A stretch of DNA of 64,000 bases from SZUA-430 sp965227535 (lineage in GTDB: Bacteria; Pseudomonadota; Alphaproteobacteria; Micropepsales; Micropepsaceae), in assembly GCA_965227535.1 (NCBI GenBank), contig OZ245761.1, positions 4,092,001-4,156,000 of the forward strand, in the 5' to 3' direction. Positions 41,740 through 49,471 of this stretch are shown piece by piece. Within the stretch, counting starts at the first letter, position 1. Each line of letters begins with the position of its first letter. Position numbers and translations under genes: made by a program. The notes beneath the pieces were generated by a model. It was given only the letters and a program-made list of their open reading frames with translations. It did no database searches and had not been told where the DNA came from.

Positions 41740-42273
41740 ATGCGTCACTCTTTGAGACTGCATCCCGACTCGACCTGCGACGCGATCAAACGCGTCGACG
41801 TCGAAGTCGAACGCGTGGGGGAGACCGGACTGCGTCTGCGCTACATCGCCGTCGGAAAGATCGGAGACCTCTTGCTCTTGCCGAAAGCAGTACCCGAGCG
41901 CAAAGACGAACTCTGGCGAACCACGTGCTTCGAACTCTTCGTCCAAGAGGCACCCGCATATCGCGAGTTCAACTTCGCGCCATCCACGCAATGGGCTGCG
42001 TATCGCTTCACCGGCTACCGCGAAGGCATGGCGCTCGCCACTGAGGTCCCCGCGCCGCTCACAGATGTGCAAACAAGCGCCGACACGTTCGAACTGAAAG
42101 CCGCGGTCGAGCTGCCGGGCATGTCGAACACAACGCGCCTCGCCATCTCCGCCGTCATCGAAGAAACAAACGGCCGCAAATCCTACTGGGCGCTTGCGCA
42201 TCCGTCGGGCAAACCGGACTTTCACCACGCCGACAGCTTCACCCTCGACCTCGCGAAAACGGATCAAGCATGA
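41740..42273 (+). CDS. DOMON-like domain protein
   Basis: A 177-residue beta-sandwich-type protein: LRLHPDSTCDAIKRVDVEV, GLRLRYIAVGKIGDLLLP in parts, LWRTTCFELFVQ, YREFNFAPSTQWAAYRF and the later YWALAHPSGKPDFHH. These blocks match the DOMON-like proteins found in alphaproteobacteria, related to carbohydrate- and heme-binding sandwiches. No signal peptide. Its stop overlaps the start of the NamZ-like gene (ATGA), so the two are coupled. Confidence 0.75.
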   Translation: MRHSLRLHPDSTCDAIKRVDVEVERVGETGLRLRYIAVGKIGDLLLLPKAVPERKDELWRTTCFELFVQEAPAYREFNFAPSTQWAAYRFTGYREGMALATEVPAPLTDVQTSADTFELKAAVELPGMSNTTRLAISAVIEETNGRKSYWALAHPSGKPDFHHADSFTLDLAKTDQA

Positions 42274-43475
42274 AATTCGGCATCGACCGCCTCCTCGCCG
42301 AACCCGCGTTGCGCGCGCCGTTGAAAGGCAAACGCGTCGCCCTCGTCGCGCACCCCGCATCGGTCACGCAGGACCTGACGCATTCGCTCGACGCGCTCGC
42401 CGCCACCGGCGACATCAAACTCACAGCGGCCTTCGGGCCCCAACACGGCCTGCGCGGTGATAAGCAGGACAACATGGTCGAGTCGCCCGACTTCAACGAC
42501 CCTATACTCGGCATCCCGGTCTTCAGCCTCTACGGCCAAGTCCGCAAACCGACCGACGCCATGATGGACACCTTCGACGTCGTCCTCGTCGATCTGCAAG
42601 ATCTCGGCTGCCGCATCTACACCTTCATCACCACGCTGCGTTACATGCTCGAAGCGGCGGCGAAACATAAGAAGGCGGTCTGGGTCCTCGACCGCCCAAA
42701 CCCCGCAGGCCGCCCGATCGAAGGCCTCACGCTGCGCCAAGGCTGGGAAAGTTTCGTCGGCGCGGGCCCCATGCCAATGCGCCACGGCCTCACACTCGGC
42801 GAACTCGGCCTCTGGTTCATCAAGACGCTAAAGCTCGACGTCGAATACCGCATCGTTGAAATGCAAGGCTGGCACCCAAACGAAGCCCCGGGCTTCGGCT
42901 GGCCCATCACCACACGCACCTGGGTGAACCCAAGCCCCAACGCCCCGAACCTCTGGATGGCCCGCGCCTACGCCGGCACCGTGATGCTCGAAGGCACGAC
43001 ATTATCGGAGGGCAGGGGCACAACCCGCCCCCTCGAACTCTTCGGCGCCCCCGACATCGACGCCCGCAAGATCATCAAGGAAATGCAGTTGCTCGCCCCC
43101 GACTGGCTCAAGGGCTGCACGCTCAGAGACTGCTGGTTCGAACCCACGTTCCACAAACACGTGGGCCGTCTCTGCAACGGCGTCCAAATCCACACCGAAG
43201 ACCCCGCCCGTTACGACCACGAAGCCTTCAAACCCTGGCGCATCCAATCGCTCGCCTTCAAAGCAATCCGCCGCCTCTATCCCGACTACCCGCTCTGGCG
43301 CGACTTCCCATACGAATACGAATTGGGAAAACTCGCGATCGACGTCATCAACGGCTCACCGCTGCTACGCGAATGGGTCGACGACAAAGCGGCAACGCCA
43401 AGAGACTTGGACGCGCTCACCCAGCCTGACGAACAAGCCTGGGCAAGCGAACGCCAAGCCTTCCTGCGCTACTAG
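42270..43475 (+). CDS. namZ: DUF1343/NamZ-like exo-beta-N-acetylmuramidase
   Basis: A 401-residue protein of the DUF1343 family, whose founding characterised member NamZ removes N-acetylmuramic acid from peptidoglycan fragments. Family blocks: GKRVALVAHPASV, TAAFGPQHGLRGD, DVVLVDLQDLGCRIYTF, VLDRPNPAGRPIEG, GTTLSEGRGTTRP and FEPTFHKH. The motif I would expect as PEHG reads PQHG here, a variation that may be subfamily-specific. There is no signal peptide, so it probably acts on recycled muropeptides in the cytoplasm. Coupled to the DOMON-like gene by a 4-nt overlap. Confidence 0.83.
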   Translation: MKFGIDRLLAEPALRAPLKGKRVALVAHPASVTQDLTHSLDALAATGDIKLTAAFGPQHGLRGDKQDNMVESPDFNDPILGIPVFSLYGQVRKPTDAMMDTFDVVLVDLQDLGCRIYTFITTLRYMLEAAAKHKKAVWVLDRPNPAGRPIEGLTLRQGWESFVGAGPMPMRHGLTLGELGLWFIKTLKLDVEYRIVEMQGWHPNEAPGFGWPITTRTWVNPSPNAPNLWMARAYAGTVMLEGTTLSEGRGTTRPLELFGAPDIDARKIIKEMQLLAPDWLKGCTLRDCWFEPTFHKHVGRLCNGVQIHTEDPARYDHEAFKPWRIQSLAFKAIRRLYPDYPLWRDFPYEYELGKLAIDVINGSPLLREWVDDKAATPRDLDALTQPDEQAWASERQAFLRY

Positions 43476-43505
43476 TTGGCAACGTCATCAAGTTGACTCC
43501 GGCGC

Positions 43506-44282
43506 TCAAGCCCGCCAGCGCAACGACATGCAGGAAAGCCCGGCGTCGATCTTCGCGACCTCACGCGTCGAAAGCGCAACCACCTTGTAGCTCTTCGCCA
43601 ACATCTCCGCCGTTCGCGGATAGGCGTCACTGACAAGAACGCGGTCGTTCACGCGCAGAGCATTTGCCGCCGCCTCTTCGCCGTGCGGCACAAGCACAAC
43701 GCGGAAATCATCGAACATGTCCGACGCCGCCAGCCGCCGCGTCGCCAAGATCGTTTCGTCGTCCAACAGCGAACAATCCGACTTCAGATGCAACACACCG
43801 CGCGGCGTCGTCACGGGCACCCCGAGCAAGCCGATCTCCGCCAGCAGCGCAACAAGCGCTCGCGCACCGTCCGAGGTCGTTCGCGCCGACTGCCCGATGA
43901 AGATTCCGCGCGGCGTCGTTAAGACATCGCCGCCGTCGACGAACCCTTGCGTCAAACGCAGAACGCGGTCGAACGATCGCTCAAGCACCGGCGTGATCTC
44001 GCGCGCTTCGCCCGCCCGCGTCGGCGCGCCGGGCCACAAGACGACGGCCGCTCCGGTAAAGGTCAACGCCGTATCTTCGACGAACAACGAATCCGGATAA
44101 GTGCTCAGCGCCGGCAACACCTCGACGGCAACCCCGGCCGCCTCGAGCGCCTGCACATACGCCGCATGCTCACGCACGACACCGTCGAACGACGGCGCAC
44201 CCACATCGACCGCCCGCAAGCCGTCAACGACGGAAGGCGAGGGCGCCCGCGCCAGCGCGCGATCGAACTCATAGACGGTCAT
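43506..44282 (-). CDS. Dimethylarginine dimethylaminohydrolase-like (DDAH) amidinotransferase-fold enzyme
   Basis: A 258-residue penta-beta/alpha propeller protein. The catalytic Cys251 in DAGLSCMSLR, His165 in GVLHLKSDC and the acidic residues in FVEDTALTF and QGFVDGGDVL match DDAH, which hydrolyses methylated arginine to citrulline. Length is standard. Alternatives within the superfamily act on other guanidino compounds, so specificity is not certain. It ends convergently from NamZ (30 nt) and follows the GFA-family gene by 9 nt on the same strand. Confidence 0.87.
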   Translation of the reverse strand: MTVYEFDRALARAPSPSVVDGLRAVDVGAPSFDGVVREHAAYVQALEAAGVAVEVLPALSTYPDSLFVEDTALTFTGAAVVLWPGAPTRAGEAREITPVLERSFDRVLRLTQGFVDGGDVLTTPRGIFIGQSARTTSDGARALVALLAEIGLLGVPVTTPRGVLHLKSDCSLLDDETILATRRLAASDMFDDFRVVLVPHGEEAAANALRVNDRVLVSDAYPRTAEMLAKSYKVVALSTREVAKIDAGLSCMSLRWRA

Positions 44283-44291
44283 GCGTGCACC

Positions 44292-44786
44292 TCAATCCAA
44301 AAACGTCGGCCGCTTCTTCTTCGGCCGCGTCCATACCACGCCCGGATATCCCTTCAATGGCACCAGCCGTTCGCCGAGATACGTCCACTCCTGCAACTCC
44401 TCGATCCCGATGTGATAGAGCGGCTCGCGCCCCGTCCGCCCGCTGAACAACGATCGCGGCACATTGACCATCGTCGGCGAATGCGCCCGCTCGTACATCA
44501 GCGGCGTCCCGCAGCGTTTGCAGAACGAACGCACGCGCCCGGCAGCCTTATCCGCATACCGTCCAATCGACGTCTCGCCCTTGGTCACGCGAAACCGGCT
44601 CTTATAGCTCCCGACAAAGGTCGCATACGCCGCCCCATGCGCGCGCCGGCTCGCGGCCGAGTGATCGTGCCAAGCCCACCGCGCCGGCACGCCGATCTCG
44701 ACTTCGACGTTGCCGCAAAGGCACTGCCCCGCGATCCATGTTGCGGATGCACTCGCGCGTTTGCGGGGCTTCTTCTCGTCGTTCAC
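44292..44786 (-). CDS. GFA-family (glutathione-dependent formaldehyde-activating-like) protein lacking three cysteines
   Basis: A 164-residue protein with the GFA/Mss4-like fold: the first zinc pair is GQCLCGN (Cys22, Cys24) and the last SFCKRCGTPL (Cys89, Cys92). The middle motif, normally CHCxxCR, reads DHSAASR (residues 41-47), so all three of its cysteines are replaced by Asp, Ser and Ser. One zinc site can still form; the other, with glutathione chemistry, is probably lost. GTG at 44786 is chosen because GGAGG lies 6 nt before it; an ATG 33 bases upstream has its ribosome site too close. Confidence 0.78.
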   Translation of the reverse strand: MNDEKKPRKRASASATWIAGQCLCGNVEVEIGVPARWAWHDHSAASRRAHGAAYATFVGSYKSRFRVTKGETSIGRYADKAAGRVRSFCKRCGTPLMYERAHSPTMVNVPRSLFSGRTGREPLYHIGIEELQEWTYLGERLVPLKGYPGVVWTRPKKKRPTFLD

Positions 44787-44811
44787 CACGATCCTCCGAC
44801 CTGGGCCGATG

Positions 44812-44839
44812 TTGCCCATCTCCTCACGCCTTCGCTAGG
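44812..44839 (+). promoter_or_regulatory. Candidate promoter of the OPT transporter gene
   Basis: TTGCCC (44812-44817), 16-nt spacer, GCTAGG (44834-44839), about 55 nt before the ATG at 44894. Same -10 type as the promoters near 24.4 kb, though the spacer is longer. It lies across the divergent GFA-family leader. Confidence 0.35.
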
Positions 44840-44893
44840 CTCCGCGCGAGCTAAACAGGCGGCGAAGACCGCGAAGTTCGGGGGAAGAAGCAC

Positions 44894-46708
44894 ATGGTCG
44901 CGACAACCGATGTCAGCAGCGAGGCGGCAGTCGCCTTAAAGCCCCGCGGCGCGGAAATCTCGATCCAGTCCATCCTCGCCGGCATGATCGTGGCCCTCAT
45001 CATGGGTCTCTCATACCCCTACATGGTGCTGAAGCTCGGGTTCGGCCCGAACGTCTCGATCGTCTCCGCCTTCTTCGGCTTCGTGATCTTGAGCGTCATC
45101 GCCCGCAAGAGTTACGACCGCTGGCAAAACAACATCGTTCAAACGGCAGGCACCTCGGCCGCGCAAACCGCCTTCATGTGCATCGTGCTTGCCTCGTTCG
45201 ACATGCTGCGCGAGTCCAAGATCGTCGAGTTCCACCTCCAGCCGACGCCGTTCCAGACCTTCACCTGGCTGACTGTCGCAGCGCTCCTCGGCACGCTGCT
45301 CGCCGTGCCGCTGCGCAAACACTTCGTCGTCGACGAGAATTTGCCCTATCCCGACGGCACCGCCGCCGCCGAAACATTGAAAGTCCTCGACCCGCCGCGC
45401 GACGTCGGCAAGGACGACATCAAGTGGATACAAGCGCGCCGCGCCGCGATCCTTCTCGGCATCGGCCTCGTCCTCTCGGGCGCGCTCATGCTGTTCCGCG
45501 AAGACGCTCAGATCTTGAAGATCATCCCCGAAGGCTGGACTCCCGGCGACCTGACGATCGGCGCCGCCGGCGCCTCCGTCATCGTCGCCGCGATGGGCGT
45601 AGGCTTCTCGTACAGCCTGCTCAGCATCGGCAGCGGCATCATCATCGGTCTGCGCATCAGCTTCTGGATGCTCGTCGGCGGCGCGCTCGGCTGGATCGTC
45701 GCCCCCTATCTGTTGGTGCAGGAAGGAATCCTTCCCGACCATCCCACGCGCACGCAGGTGCTCTATTGGATCATGTGGCCTGCGATCGGTATGGTCATGG
45801 CGGCAGGCTTGACGATCCTCGCCGTCCGCTGGCGCCTCCTCACAGAGGCCTTCCGCGCCGTCGGCTCCGCCGGCACCGCCAGCAACGAATTCCCCTTGAG
45901 CCTGGTCATCATCGGCGTCCTCGGACTGACGGCGGCGCTCTGCTATTTGCAGCAGCTCTATTTCGGCATTGAGATCTGGATGACGCTGGTCATGATCGTG
46001 ACCTCGCTTCCGCTGATGCTGGTCGGCCTCCGCGCACTCGGCGAAACCAATTGGGGACCGATCTCCTCGCTCTCGAACCTCATGCAAGGCCTGTTCGCCG
46101 CCATCGCGCCCGGCAACATCAACGCCAACATCCTGGCCAACGGCACCACCGGCACCGTCGCCTCGACATCGGAAGCCTTGATGCAAGACTACCGCGCCGG
46201 CCACCTCATCGGCTCCACACCGCGCGCCATGACCTACGCGCAGCTGATGGGGGCACCCATCGGCGCCGCCGCTCTCGCCTGGAGCTATCCGCTTCTGGTT
46301 TCCACATACGGCATCGTCGGCGAACACGCACAACTCGCGGCGCCTTCGGCCCGCCGCGCCGCCGGCTTCGCCGAAGTCCTTTCCGCCGGCGTCGACAAAC
46401 TCCCGGCGACGGCACTCTTCGCCGCCGGCATCGCGATCGCCCTAGGCATCCTCTTCGCGCTGATGGAGCTCAACAAGAACCTGCGCGCCTTCACGCCGTC
46501 GCCGACCGCGATCAGCATCGGCGCCCTCATCCCCTTCGCCGCCAACGCCCCCATTCTGGTCGGCGCCATTTTCGCCGCCCTCTGGATGCTCGTCTCCCGC
46601 CGCACCGCGAATGTCTACATGATACCGCTCGCCTCAGGCTTCATCGCCGGCGAGGCCCTCGTCGCGATCCTGGTGCCGGTGATCCTCTGGGTGCAGACGC
46701 TCGGCTAG
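44894..46708 (+). CDS. OPT-family oligopeptide/metal-chelate transporter
   Basis: A 604-residue polytopic protein with about 14-16 hydrophobic helices spread over the whole length. Family features include the start QSILAGMIVALIMGLSYPYM, NIVQTAGTSAAQTAF, the loop PYPDGTAAAETLK, and GNINANILANGTTGTVAS. OPT transporters import oligopeptides or metal chelates with protons. GGGGGAAGAAG precedes the ATG. Its stop overlaps the convergent EndoV-like gene by 4 nt. No partner gene points to a substrate. Confidence 0.9.
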   Translation: MVATTDVSSEAAVALKPRGAEISIQSILAGMIVALIMGLSYPYMVLKLGFGPNVSIVSAFFGFVILSVIARKSYDRWQNNIVQTAGTSAAQTAFMCIVLASFDMLRESKIVEFHLQPTPFQTFTWLTVAALLGTLLAVPLRKHFVVDENLPYPDGTAAAETLKVLDPPRDVGKDDIKWIQARRAAILLGIGLVLSGALMLFREDAQILKIIPEGWTPGDLTIGAAGASVIVAAMGVGFSYSLLSIGSGIIIGLRISFWMLVGGALGWIVAPYLLVQEGILPDHPTRTQVLYWIMWPAIGMVMAAGLTILAVRWRLLTEAFRAVGSAGTASNEFPLSLVIIGVLGLTAALCYLQQLYFGIEIWMTLVMIVTSLPLMLVGLRALGETNWGPISSLSNLMQGLFAAIAPGNINANILANGTTGTVASTSEALMQDYRAGHLIGSTPRAMTYAQLMGAPIGAAALAWSYPLLVSTYGIVGEHAQLAAPSARRAAGFAEVLSAGVDKLPATALFAAGIAIALGILFALMELNKNLRAFTPSPTAISIGALIPFAANAPILVGAIFAALWMLVSRRTANVYMIPLASGFIAGEALVAILVPVILWVQTLG

Positions 46709-47211
46709 GGCAGGGCGTCGCGCGCCAACCGGTCGGCGCGCCGAATCAACGTCGGGATGCGGTGCGCCCCATGCATCGCGCGCACACCGGCCGCCGCGTC
46801 GTCGTCGGACATGCCGATTGCGGTGACATAAAGCGGCCGCGTCGCCGACCCGCGAACCACCTGCGCACACCACGACTGCGCACCGGCAAACGCCGTCTTC
46901 GCAACACCGACGACTGCGCAAGCACCGCCAAGCGCCGCATGCAAATGAGTACCCAATCCCGCCCGGCCGCCCGCGTCCAGCCGAACATATCCATCGATGA
47001 TGACAACGCTGGGCGCTACCTTCGCCGCCTTCAGCACCTCGAGCAACAGCGGCAGCTCGCGCTTGTAAAAAGCACCAGGTTCATATGAAGCGGCGGCGGC
47101 GGAACGCATGACATATTCGCTCAGCGGTTGATGCGAATCCCACGCGTCAAACACCACGCACGCGACGCTCGCGTGGCTCTGCGAATAAGCGGCGTCAAGA
47201 ACGGCAAACAC
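46705..47211 (-). CDS. Endonuclease V-like protein, short variant
   Basis: A 168-residue protein with the EndoV fold core: Asp in AVLDAAYSQ, YEPGAFYKRELPLLLEVL with the metal-binding Glu, VVIIDGYVRLDAG, GLGTHLHAAL and VVGVAKTAF. Canonical EndoV has HPR after DGxG; here that His is replaced by Asp (DGYVRLD), and the protein is about 50 residues shorter than usual. It keeps HRIPTLIRRADRLAR near the end. GTG at 47211 is taken as start because it lies 1 nt after the upstream stop (TAA C GTG). Probably cuts 3' of deaminated purines or a related RNA/DNA lesion, if active. Confidence 0.75.
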   Translation of the reverse strand: MFAVLDAAYSQSHASVACVVFDAWDSHQPLSEYVMRSAAAASYEPGAFYKRELPLLLEVLKAAKVAPSVVIIDGYVRLDAGGRAGLGTHLHAALGGACAVVGVAKTAFAGAQSWCAQVVRGSATRPLYVTAIGMSDDDAAAGVRAMHGAHRIPTLIRRADRLARDALP

Positions 47212-47212
47212 G

Positions 47213-47638
47213 TTATCTCTGATAATGAACTTGCGAGATCGCGCCCGTGCATTTGTCGATGCGCATGGACAGACCGCCACCCCCGCTGGTGACAGTGACG
47301 CAATTCTCGATCGTCGAGTTCTGGCAGCCGTCGGGTTCCGGGTGCAGAGATTGATAGACAGCCCACGAGGCGGTCTCTTCGCTCACATTGATCGTGTATT
47401 TCGCCGTGAACTCCGGACCGCGCAGGCCCAATGCGACCGCCTCGAAGATGCGCTGTGCGGTTTCGGCACTCGCGACAAATGGCCCGCCAATAAATCCCGG
47501 TTCCTTTCCGCAGTCGCGCTCAGCCGCAGCGTTTGTGCGCTGGGCATACTGATTGAGACTTGGGGCGGTCACGTAGTTGATCGTTAGGAAGGCGGCGGCG
47601 AGCACGAGCAGGCCGCCCACAAAGACCAACAGTCGCAT
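47213..47638 (-). CDS. Secreted/anchored small protein, possible NTF2-like fold
   Basis: A 141-residue product with an N-terminal hydrophobic segment (about 2-22, RLLVFVGGLLVLAAAFL), then a soluble domain with four or five cysteines (for example DCGKEPG, GCQNSTIENCVTV and DKCTGAI). The blocks ETAQRIFEAVALGL, WAVYQSL and SMRIDKCTGAISQV recall NTF2-fold immunity-type domains, a tentative match. The ATG at 47638 has AAGGAG 9 nt upstream. The EndoV-like gene starts 1 nt after its stop, so the two share a transcript. Confidence 0.65.
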   Translation of the reverse strand: MRLLVFVGGLLVLAAAFLTINYVTAPSLNQYAQRTNAAAERDCGKEPGFIGGPFVASAETAQRIFEAVALGLRGPEFTAKYTINVSEETASWAVYQSLHPEPDGCQNSTIENCVTVTSGGGGLSMRIDKCTGAISQVHYQR

Positions 47639-47674
47639 CCTCACGCTCCTTTTCCGCCAGGGCAATCTCTACGT

Positions 47675-49345
47675 TCAAGGCAGCAGTTTACCCGGGTTCA
47701 GAACCCCCGCCGGATCAAGCTCTCGCTTGATCGCGCGAAGCACGGCCATCCCAGTCGCACCTTTCTCGGCCTCAAGCCAAGGCACATGATCCTCGCCCAC
47801 GCCATGGTGATGGCTGATCGTACCACCGTTCTTCGCGATGGCGTCCGAGGCCGCGGTCTTGATCGTCTTCCACTGCGCGATGTCGTTCTTCAGATCGCGC
47901 GGGAAGAGGAAGGTGAAATAGAGGCTGGCCCCGTCGGGATAGGAATGACTGATATGCGCCATCACGATCCCGCGTCCACCAGGCGCAGGCGCCGTCTCGC
48001 GCGTCGCCGTCTCGATCGCACCGCGCACGGCATCGCGTAAGCGCCCGACATTCGACCACGTCGTCGCCGTCTCCAGCGTGTCGATGCCGACCCCGCGATC
48101 CATCAGCGGATCGCGCAGATACGGCCCGTGAAAGCGCCCCTGATACCAACGCTGCGCAGGCCCCCGTCCCACAGAAACGCCGCGGCACGACTTGATGATC
48201 CGCCGCGCCGCACCACGCGCGAAGGCGACGTTCGCCTGATCGCCCTCAAGCCCCAAGATCAACGCGCACGGCTTCTCGCCTAATCCCATCGAGGACAGAA
48301 ACGCGGCTTGAACCTTGTCCTTCCACGTCCGCGGCTGCCCAACTTTGCCGAACGCTTGGAAGAAATAAGTCTCATCCGGATCCGACAACCGCATCGACGC
48401 GACGGGGATCTCCGCCTGCACGATCTTGCGAATGGCCTCCGCGCCGCTCGCGAAATCCGGAAACAAAAACGCCGCGTAGTCGCTCACCGCCGGCGCATGA
48501 TGAATGCGAAACGTCGCCTGCGTGATGATGCCGAACGCACCCTCCGACCCCGCAACGAGCGCGCGTAGATCAGGACCGGCCGCAGAGGCGGGCAGGGCCG
48601 GCAACCGCCACAACCCCTTCGCCGTCGCGACCTCGCCGCCGACGAACCATTTCTCAGCCCTGCCATAGCGGTTCGACTGCTGCCCCGCACCGCGCGCCGC
48701 AATCCAACCGCCCAGCGTCGAAAACTCGAACGACTGCGGATGATGCCCGAGCTTCAACCCCTTCGCGCTCAGCGCCGCTTCAAGGTCGCTCCCATAGATA
48801 CCGGCCTCCGCCGTCGCCGTCATCGACACCTCATCGACACTCAGCATCTTGTTCATCTCCGTGAGATCAAGCGCCACCGACGCCGCAAAATTCCCGCGCG
48901 AGCCCGTCACCCCGCCGACAACGCTCGACCCGCCCGCAAACGGAATGACCGCCACCTTGTGGCTCTCCGCCCACTGCAAAACGCGAACGGTCTCATCCCC
49001 GGACCGCGGATAGACAACCGCATCCGGCGCATCGTCCAGCTTACCCGCGCGCAGATAGAGCAAATCGTTGTAGCTCTTGCCCCGCGCATGCGACGCCCGC
49101 TCGAACGCGCCGTCGCGAACATTCCCCGCGCCGACGATCGCCGCGACGGCATCGCGCGACACCGCGCTTAGCCCGCTCGCGCGAAACTTGACGTCATCGA
49201 GTCTCGCGGCAGGCGTATTCGGCAAGTCCTTCACGCCCAAGGCTTCGGCGATCCACGGCCACACCGCCTCGCGCCCCTCGACCGGACTGTGCGCCTTTAC
49301 CCAGCCCCAACCGTTCCAACGCGTATTCGTACGATCAATCGGCAT
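47675..49345 (-). CDS. FAD-binding oxidase of the alkyl-DHAP synthase (AGPS) family
   Basis: A 556-residue flavoprotein. The start TNTRWNGWGWVKAH matches AGPS proteins; the FAD (PCMH) domain has VIPFAGGSSVVGGVT (about 130-145) and LGHHPQSFEFSTLGGW; the C-terminal lid carries ISHHHGVGEDHVPW (about 505-518), the His-rich motif of AGPS active sites, and ends ELDPAGVLNPGKLL. Eukaryotic AGPS swaps acyl for alkyl in ether-lipid synthesis. Together with the lipid kinase and GlpD nearby, a glycerolipid role is likely, but lactate-type oxidation is also possible in this superfamily. Confidence 0.82.
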   Translation of the reverse strand: MPIDRTNTRWNGWGWVKAHSPVEGREAVWPWIAEALGVKDLPNTPAARLDDVKFRASGLSAVSRDAVAAIVGAGNVRDGAFERASHARGKSYNDLLYLRAGKLDDAPDAVVYPRSGDETVRVLQWAESHKVAVIPFAGGSSVVGGVTGSRGNFAASVALDLTEMNKMLSVDEVSMTATAEAGIYGSDLEAALSAKGLKLGHHPQSFEFSTLGGWIAARGAGQQSNRYGRAEKWFVGGEVATAKGLWRLPALPASAAGPDLRALVAGSEGAFGIITQATFRIHHAPAVSDYAAFLFPDFASGAEAIRKIVQAEIPVASMRLSDPDETYFFQAFGKVGQPRTWKDKVQAAFLSSMGLGEKPCALILGLEGDQANVAFARGAARRIIKSCRGVSVGRGPAQRWYQGRFHGPYLRDPLMDRGVGIDTLETATTWSNVGRLRDAVRGAIETATRETAPAPGGRGIVMAHISHSYPDGASLYFTFLFPRDLKNDIAQWKTIKTAASDAIAKNGGTISHHHGVGEDHVPWLEAEKGATGMAVLRAIKRELDPAGVLNPGKLLP

Positions 49346-49471
49346 TCGGCGGCGCTCCGTAAGGGCCTCGCGGGTCGCACGCTACGGCCCCTGCGTCAAG
49401 GCCGTCGCTTTCCTTTTTCATTGACTTGAGATGATGTGGTGACGCGTTGTCGGGGACTTGGGGGGACTGCG

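Noticed and set aside
45011..46333. 440-codon open frame antisense to the OPT transporter
   Set aside because: Low-complexity Asp/Glu/Ala/Gln composition and no ribosome site; the OPT transporter reading is unmistakable.
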